Below are positions 59,697 to 64,000 of a stretch of 64,000 bases of DNA, piece after piece; position 1 is the first letter of the stretch; each line of letters opens with the position of its first letter. Made by a program: the position numbers and the translations under genes. Below the pieces are notes generated by a model. It did no database searches. It had not been told where the DNA came from and saw only the letters and a list, made by a program, of their open reading frames with translations. The stretch is from NCBI RefSeq assembly GCF_042660705.1, contig NZ_JBHSUQ010000001.1; one strand, given 5' to 3'. The DNA comes from Undibacterium_A arcticum. Its GTDB lineage: Bacteria > Pseudomonadota > Gammaproteobacteria > Burkholderiales > Burkholderiaceae_D.

Positions 59697-60742
59697 TCCT
59701 CAAAAGTACAGCCGGGACCGAGCGCAGCGCCCGACTCCAGCACGAAGGCACGCGTGCGCGCCAAATGAAAACTCCGATCGCCCCAGGCTGCATCCAGCGC
59801 CCACGCCATCTTCATGAAAATCTGCAAATCCAGTTCCCAGGTATAGCCCATCGCGCCGTGCACCTGGATCCCGTGCCGCGCCGCCAACTGGGCGGCCTCG
59901 GCTGCCGCGATCTTGGCGTGCGACACATGGGCTGCACGGAACGGTGCACCATGCGCCATCGCGTGCGCCGCGCGATACACCACCGGGCGCGCGAATTCGA
60001 GCTTGATGGCGACGTCGGCCAGATGATGTTTCACCGCTTGGTAAGAGCCGACCGGTTTGCCGAACTGCTTGCGCTGTGCGGTATAGTCGATCGACAGATC
60101 CAGCATGCGCTGCGTCAAGCCCAGCAACTGGGCCGCGGAGGCCAATGCGCCGCGATTGAACGCTTCTGCGCACAAGACGTCGGCATCGGATGAAATGCAG
60201 CTGCGTTCATCGCGCTCCCAATTCACGGTGAACAAGCGACGCGAGGGATCGACGCTCGGTTGCGCGGTAAGTCGGGCGAGTTGTGGTGGCACCGCGTACA
60301 GCTTGCCGCCACGCGACAACAGCATCAGGCTGGCCTGATCGGCATCGGCCACCAGTGGGCTATGTGGATGCGCCAGTGCGATACGGGCGCTGCCATCGGC
60401 GATTTTGGCCAGCCACTGGTTACGGAAGTCGCTTTCCGGCAAGGCCGCAATCAGCCCGGCACCGGTCCAGGCGGACTCCAGCAGCGGCTCTGGCAATGCG
60501 TGGTAGCCGCACTCCTGCGCAATCAAGACCCAGTCAATATCATTCAAACCCATGCCGCCGTGCGCTTCCGGCACCGATAACCCGGTCAATCCCTGTGCCG
60601 CGAGCAGGTTCCACAACTCGCGCGAACGGCCCGACGGACGCGTCCATAGCTCGCGAATCAGCTCCGGCGAGACTTCGTTCATCAGAAATTTGCGCACGCT
60701 GTCGACCAGCATGGTTTGATCTTCTTTGAAAGTAAAATCCAT
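59693..60742 (-). CDS. Acyl-CoA dehydrogenase, small/non-catalytic-type subunit
   Basis: A 349-residue ACAD: MDFTFKEDQTMLVDSVRKFLMNEV, GLTGLSVPEAHGGMGLNDIDW, RKQFGKPVGSYQAVKHHLADVAIKLEFAR and HGIQVHGAMGYTWELDLQIFMKMAWALD. The beta-domain between residues about 120 and 190 is shortened and lacks the normal FAD-contact motif (xxTEPxAGSD), as in the partner subunits of alpha2beta2 steroid ACADs. The next gene upstream encodes a full-length ACAD, its likely partner. Together they probably dehydrogenate a late C/D-ring acyl-CoA (FadE31/32/33-type). Confidence 0.86.
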   Translation of the reverse strand: MDFTFKEDQTMLVDSVRKFLMNEVSPELIRELWTRPSGRSRELWNLLAAQGLTGLSVPEAHGGMGLNDIDWVLIAQECGYHALPEPLLESAWTGAGLIAALPESDFRNQWLAKIADGSARIALAHPHSPLVADADQASLMLLSRGGKLYAVPPQLARLTAQPSVDPSRRLFTVNWERDERSCISSDADVLCAEAFNRGALASAAQLLGLTQRMLDLSIDYTAQRKQFGKPVGSYQAVKHHLADVAIKLEFARPVVYRAAHAMAHGAPFRAAHVSHAKIAAAEAAQLAARHGIQVHGAMGYTWELDLQIFMKMAWALDAAWGDRSFHLARTRAFVLESGAALGPGCTFEE

Positions 60743-60765
60743 AGTCTTCTTTCTTCAGCCAACTC

Positions 60766-61932
60766 TTAAGAGCGTGGCATGCCGAGCATGCGTTCGGCCA
60801 CGATGTTGCGCTGGATTTCATTGGTGCCGGCATAGATCGGGCCAGACTGCGCGAACATGAATCCTTCCAGCCAGCGGCCATGTTCCAGCGCCAGCGGTGC
60901 TTCGCCGGTCAACTCGGCGAATGGTCCGGCCAGGCGTTGCGCGGTTTCATGCATGCGGATATCCAGTTCCGACCAAAACACTTTATTGGTGCTCGATTCG
61001 GCCCCGATATGGCCACCCTTTTGCAGCCTGCTGGCAGTCGCGTAGGTCGATAGCGCATACGCTTCGGCATCCATCCAGGCGCGTGCAACGGCTTCGCCCA
61101 GCACCGGATCGGCGGCACCTTCTGCCTGGCGCTTGCGATACAGGCTGGCCAGCGCGCGTGCGGTCTCCTGGAAGCGCGCCGGCGAACGCAGCATCAGGCC
61201 GCGTTCAAAGCCGGCAGTAGCCATCGCCACCTGCCAACCGGCCCCTTCATCGCCGAGCCGGTTTTCCAGCGGCACGCGGACGTTGTCGAAGAAGATTTCG
61301 GCAAAGCCGGTCTGGCCATTCAACTGCTTGATTGGGCGCACGGTAATGCCCGGCGTCTTCAGCGGCATCAGCAGAAACGACAGGCCCTGGTGGCGTTTCG
61401 ATTCGGGGTCGGTACGGAACAAGCCGAAGATCCAGTCGGCCCAGACCGCGCGGGTCGACCAGATTTTCTGACCATTCACGACATAGCTGTCACCGTCTTG
61501 TATCGCAGTGCAACGGATGGCCGCCATATCGGAACCGGCACCCGGCTCCGACCAGGCTTGGGCCCAGACCTCGTCGCCCGCCGCCATGCGCGGCAAGAAA
61601 CGGGATTTTTGCTCGGCAGTGCCAAAATCCATCAGGGTCGGGCCGAGCAGGAAAATGCCATTCTGGTTGACCCGCAACGGTGCGCCGGCGCGCCAGTATT
61701 CTTCTTCAAAAATCAGCCATTCGATCAAGTCGCAGCCGCGCCCGCCCAAGGCTTCCGGCCAGGTGACCATGCTCCAGCGCCCCGAATGCAGGGTGCGCTC
61801 CCAGCCCCGATGTTCTGCGAACCCTTCCGCAGTATCGAAGCTCTGTAGCGGCTTGGTGGGGACGTGTTGCTGCAGCCAGCTGCGAATCTCGGCGCGAAAC
61901 GCCTTTTGGCGGTCGGTATAAGCAAGGTTCAT
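60766..61932 (-). CDS. Acyl-CoA dehydrogenase, large subunit
   Basis: ATG 61932 (MNLAYTDRQKAFRAEIRSWL) with GGAG upstream, seven bases after the echA20 stop; a longer frame is not supported. The 388-residue ACAD has the FAD/substrate motifs WAQAWSEPGAGSDMAAIRC and YVVNGQKIWSTRAVWADWIF, the GFERGLML segment and the C-terminal GPIYAGTNEIQRNIVAERMLGMPR. The usual catalytic Glu of YEGT is Ala here (YAGT), as in other steroid ACADs that place the base elsewhere. It forms a pair with the 349-residue subunit encoded next. Confidence 0.88.
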   Translation of the reverse strand: MNLAYTDRQKAFRAEIRSWLQQHVPTKPLQSFDTAEGFAEHRGWERTLHSGRWSMVTWPEALGGRGCDLIEWLIFEEEYWRAGAPLRVNQNGIFLLGPTLMDFGTAEQKSRFLPRMAAGDEVWAQAWSEPGAGSDMAAIRCTAIQDGDSYVVNGQKIWSTRAVWADWIFGLFRTDPESKRHQGLSFLLMPLKTPGITVRPIKQLNGQTGFAEIFFDNVRVPLENRLGDEGAGWQVAMATAGFERGLMLRSPARFQETARALASLYRKRQAEGAADPVLGEAVARAWMDAEAYALSTYATASRLQKGGHIGAESSTNKVFWSELDIRMHETAQRLAGPFAELTGEAPLALEHGRWLEGFMFAQSGPIYAGTNEIQRNIVAERMLGMPRS

Positions 61933-61936
61933 GGAT

Positions 61937-62713
61937 TTATGCTCCGCTAGAGACGGCGTCACCGAAGTTGGCCGCACGTTTTTCGACGAACGCCTGACGC
62001 GTTTCGTTCGAGTCCTGACTCATGTAAGCCTGCAAGGTGAAGCCCTGCTCCCAGCGATACTTATCTTCCAGATTGCCGTCTTCCACACCGTTCAGCGACT
62101 CCTTGGCCAGGCGCACCATCTCGGGGCTCTTGGCGGCGATCGCCCGCGCCGTTTCCAGCGCGGCTTCGCGCAATTCTGCCAACGGCACGACGCGCTCGAT
62201 CCCGCCCAGGCGATAGGCTTCGGCCGCATCGATCATCAAGCCGGTGAAATACATCCAGCGCACTTTTTGCAGCGGGAACAGACGTTGCAAATGCGCGCCG
62301 CCGCCCATCGCACCGCGGTCGATTTCCGGCACGCCGAAACGCGCGCAGTCGGAAGCGAGCACAATATCGGCGGCGCCAGACAAGCCGATCCCGCCACCCA
62401 GCACGTAGCCATGGACCGCCACGATCACCGGTTTCGGGTTGCGGTGCACCGCACGGAATGCCGCGTAGTTGCCGGCATTGACATCGACGATACGGTCCGG
62501 GTAGGCCGCCAGCTCCTTGATGTCAACCCCGGCGCAAAAGCCGCGCCCTTCGCCGCGCAGGACGATCACGCGGACACGGTGGTCGCGGCCCAGCGCATCC
62601 AGTTCCGCCGCCAGTGCGTGCCAGCCGGCGCAATCGAGCGCATTGACCGGCGGCTTGTCGATCACCAATTCGGCAATGCCATCGGCAATCTCGGTATGGA
62701 ATGGGTGCTTCAT
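61937..62713 (-). CDS. echA20: EchA20-like crotonase (ring-D opening hydrolase)
   Basis: ATG 62713 (MKHPFHTEIADGIAELVID) has AAGGATT; an upstream extension into ipdC is unlikely. The 258-residue crotonase closely follows mycobacterial EchA20 (Rv3550): LVIDKPPVNALDCAGWHALA, VLRGEGRGFCAGVDIKEL, FAAFRAV-like YAAFRAVHRNPKPVIVAVHGYVLGGGIGLSGAADIVLAS, RFGVPEIDRGAMGGGAHLQRLFP and YRWEQGFT. In that system the enzyme hydrolytically opens ring D of a bicyclic acyl-CoA (HIEC-CoA); ScdY of Comamonas is the equivalent. It lies directly after the ipdC-like gene, as expected for this pathway. Confidence 0.9.
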   Translation of the reverse strand: MKHPFHTEIADGIAELVIDKPPVNALDCAGWHALAAELDALGRDHRVRVIVLRGEGRGFCAGVDIKELAAYPDRIVDVNAGNYAAFRAVHRNPKPVIVAVHGYVLGGGIGLSGAADIVLASDCARFGVPEIDRGAMGGGAHLQRLFPLQKVRWMYFTGLMIDAAEAYRLGGIERVVPLAELREAALETARAIAAKSPEMVRLAKESLNGVEDGNLEDKYRWEQGFTLQAYMSQDSNETRQAFVEKRAANFGDAVSSGA

Positions 62714-62747
62714 AAAATAATCCTTCATATTTGATCTGGTCCGATAT

Positions 62748-63818
62748 TTACTGAGGTGCATGAGCGGTTAAGGCGGCCAGGCGTTGCTCAGCTTCTGCGA
62801 CGATGCGCGCAATCACGTCGCCGCAGGGTTCGATCCGTCCGATGGCGGAAGCGGCCTGGCCACTGGGCAGCACGCCTTCATCGGGCGCACCGTCGACCAT
62901 CGCACGCTGAATCAATACCGGGGCATTGGCCGCCATCAGGGTTTGGGCGACACTCATGTCACCGCCGCGCAATGCCGCCAGGCCGGTGCCGAGCATCTGG
63001 CCCCAGCTCATCCCGGTATGCTTGCGCCAGCGCTGTGCGGTACCCAGCGCCAGCAACAAGCGACGCAAGCCACCGGCCTGTTCCAGCTGCGACAAATAAC
63101 GATTGTCGATCATGCGTTGCGGCATACCATCGATCGCATACGACACGCGAATCGCCACTGGATCGCGCACCGCTACATAGCGCGCCAGCGTCGCCGGCGG
63201 CACCGGCGATTCCGCCGTCATCAAGAAGCGAGTGCCCATCGCGATTCCGGCAGCGCCATACGCCAGCGCGGCAGCCAGACCACGGCCATCGTAAAAACCG
63301 CCGGCGGCGACCACCGGCACCTTGACCGCGTCCAGGACTTGCGGCAGCAGCAAGGTGGTCGGTACCGAACCGGTATGACCGCCACCCTCGCCACCCTGCA
63401 CCGTGACCACATCGGCGCCCAGTTCGACCGCCTTGATCGCGTGCTTGACAGCACCGACCGTCGGCATGCAAACCACACCGGCATCTTTCAGGCGACGAAT
63501 CGCGCTGGCATCCGGGCCCCGGCCATAGCTGACCGCGCGCAAACGATATTTGATCGCCAGGTTGATCGCGTCCTGCGCATTCGGCTGGAACATATGAAAA
63601 TTCAAGCCGAACGGTGCATCGGTCAGTTCCTTGACCTTGCGGATTTCGGCTTCCAGTTGGTCCGGTTCGATCGTGGCGCCGGCCAGAAAGCCGAAGCCGC
63701 CGGCATTGCCGGTGGCCGCCACCAGGCGCGCATCGGAGACCCAACCCATCGCGGTCTGCACGATCGGATAACGGCAGCCGAGCATCTCGCACAGCGCGGT
63801 ATGCAAGCTTGAACTCAT
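62748..63818 (-). CDS. ipdC: IpdC-like flavin oxidoreductase (nitronate-monooxygenase fold)
   Basis: A 356-residue NMO/2-nitropropane dioxygenase-fold protein that matches mycobacterial IpdC (Rv3553) rather than true nitronate monooxygenases: YPIVQTAMGWVSDARLVAATGNAGGFGFLAGATI, DVVTVQGGEGGGHTGSVPTTLLLPQVLDAV, VVAAGGFYDGRGLAAALAYGAAGIAMGTRFLMT, IDGMPQRMIDN and a C-terminal SVAQTLMAANAPVLI...GVLPSGQ. IpdC oxidises the 5-hydroxy-HIC-CoA intermediate before ring-D opening by EchA20; ScdK is the Comamonas counterpart. The ATG overlaps the stop of the gene upstream (ATGA). Confidence 0.88.
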   Translation of the reverse strand: MSSSLHTALCEMLGCRYPIVQTAMGWVSDARLVAATGNAGGFGFLAGATIEPDQLEAEIRKVKELTDAPFGLNFHMFQPNAQDAINLAIKYRLRAVSYGRGPDASAIRRLKDAGVVCMPTVGAVKHAIKAVELGADVVTVQGGEGGGHTGSVPTTLLLPQVLDAVKVPVVAAGGFYDGRGLAAALAYGAAGIAMGTRFLMTAESPVPPATLARYVAVRDPVAIRVSYAIDGMPQRMIDNRYLSQLEQAGGLRRLLLALGTAQRWRKHTGMSWGQMLGTGLAALRGGDMSVAQTLMAANAPVLIQRAMVDGAPDEGVLPSGQAASAIGRIEPCGDVIARIVAEAEQRLAALTAHAPQ

Positions 63819-64000
63819 GCGTCTCTTTCCTTGTTATGCGCCGTCGATTCACGCTGCGACGATGCCATGGCCTTGGCGTCGTAACCGCCGAGCTTGTCGC
63901 CGGAAACCAGTTCGTTATGCACGTGCGCGAAGTGGTGCCAGGCAAACGCCGCATCCATCGCGCTACGCTTGCCCTGCAACTCCTCGACATGGTTGATCGC
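63815..64000 (-). CDS. C-terminus of an upstream gene, possibly crotonase-family (cut by window edge)
   Basis: Sixty-one codons run from the window edge to TGA at 63815-63817, overlapping the ipdC start by four bases: AINHVEELQGKRSAMDAAFAW, then HHFAHVHNELVSGDKLGGYD and a polar tail. The helical pattern A-x-x-A-x-F-x-x-H-x-x-x-H-x-x-N resembles the C-terminal helices of enoyl-CoA hydratase/isomerase proteins from steroid clusters. It does not look like IpdA or IpdB as I recall them. The family call is tentative because the catalytic part lies outside the window. Confidence 0.45.
   Translation of the reverse strand, partial: AINHVEELQGKRSAMDAAFAWHHFAHVHNELVSGDKLGGYDAKAMASSQRESTAHNKERDA

Noticed and set aside
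62748..63818. Annotation as nitronate monooxygenase
   Set aside because: The fold is the same, but the sequence follows IpdC over its length and the neighbours are C/D-ring genes.
1..64000. tRNA, rRNA, CRISPR arrays, prophage or intact IS elements
   Set aside because: No cloverleaf, rRNA-like or regularly spaced repeat sequence was seen, and no transposase, integrase or phage gene is encoded.

Overview
The window looks like part of the chromosome of a Gram-negative steroid-degrading bacterium, most likely a betaproteobacterium of the Comamonas/Burkholderiales type. The reasons are moderately high GC, a TesD/E/F/G-type ring-A module, LuxR-type regulators resembling the TeiR/TesR steroid regulators, and outer-membrane DUF1302/DUF1329 proteins. 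There are no tRNA or rRNA genes, no CRISPR array and no intact insertion sequence.

Layout. 0-1.7 kb: tail of a LuxR regulator and a small membrane-protein pair. 2-10.6 kb (minus): DUF1302, two tandem DUF1329 genes, the hydratase/dehydrogenase/aldolase trio tesE-tesF-tesG and a decayed flavin oxidoreductase. 10.9-14.6 kb: an SDR divergent from tesD, a luciferase-like flavoprotein and a second SDR. 14.7-17.3 kb: a mosaic of duplicated and broken pieces (ketosteroid-isomerase fragment, second LuxR copy, tail of kshA, broken epimerase). 17.4-39.4 kb: an accessory block of many SDRs, four SnoaL-like proteins (one keeping all five catalytic residues of the bile-acid 7-dehydratase BaiE), EthD and VOC proteins, an REC-EAL protein, an old-yellow enzyme, a third DUF1329, a second KshA-like Rieske oxygenase and a FadD3-like CoA ligase. 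39.9-47.2 kb: two LuxR regulators, kshA, an SDR, an HSL-type esterase, a RibBA-like protein with altered active sites, and a histidine phosphatase. 47.4-64 kb (minus): one long operon with a KstD-like flavoprotein, MMPL/RND and YCF48-like proteins, and a C/D-ring degradation set (thiolase, MaoC, IpdF, a fused acyl-CoA dehydrogenase containing a FadE30-like half, SDR, FadA6, two acyl-CoA dehydrogenases, EchA20, IpdC, and the tail of another gene).

How the genes fit together (inference from family knowledge): KstD and KshA open ring B. TesD cleaves the meta-cleavage product, and TesE/TesG/TesF convert the C6 fragment to pyruvate and propionyl-CoA. FadD3, IpdF, a FadE30-like dehydrogenase, IpdC, EchA20 and FadA6 take apart the remaining C/D-ring propanoate. 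The SDR + SnoaL modules would remove or interconvert ring hydroxyls, as in bile-acid catabolism. DUF1302/DUF1329/MMPL/YCF48 are probably envelope transport parts. KshB, the TesA monooxygenase and the TesB extradiol dioxygenase are not in this window.

Two window-wide observations stand out. First, a 20-bp inverted repeat (consensus CATCGTCC-N4-GGACGATG) lies upstream of nearly every operon of the pathway, at eight sites. It is a good candidate for the operator of the LuxR-type regulators. Second, at least fifteen genes carry single-base frameshifts, most in short homopolymer runs. This suggests uncorrected sequencing indels, so genes with frameshifts are annotated over their full intended extent.
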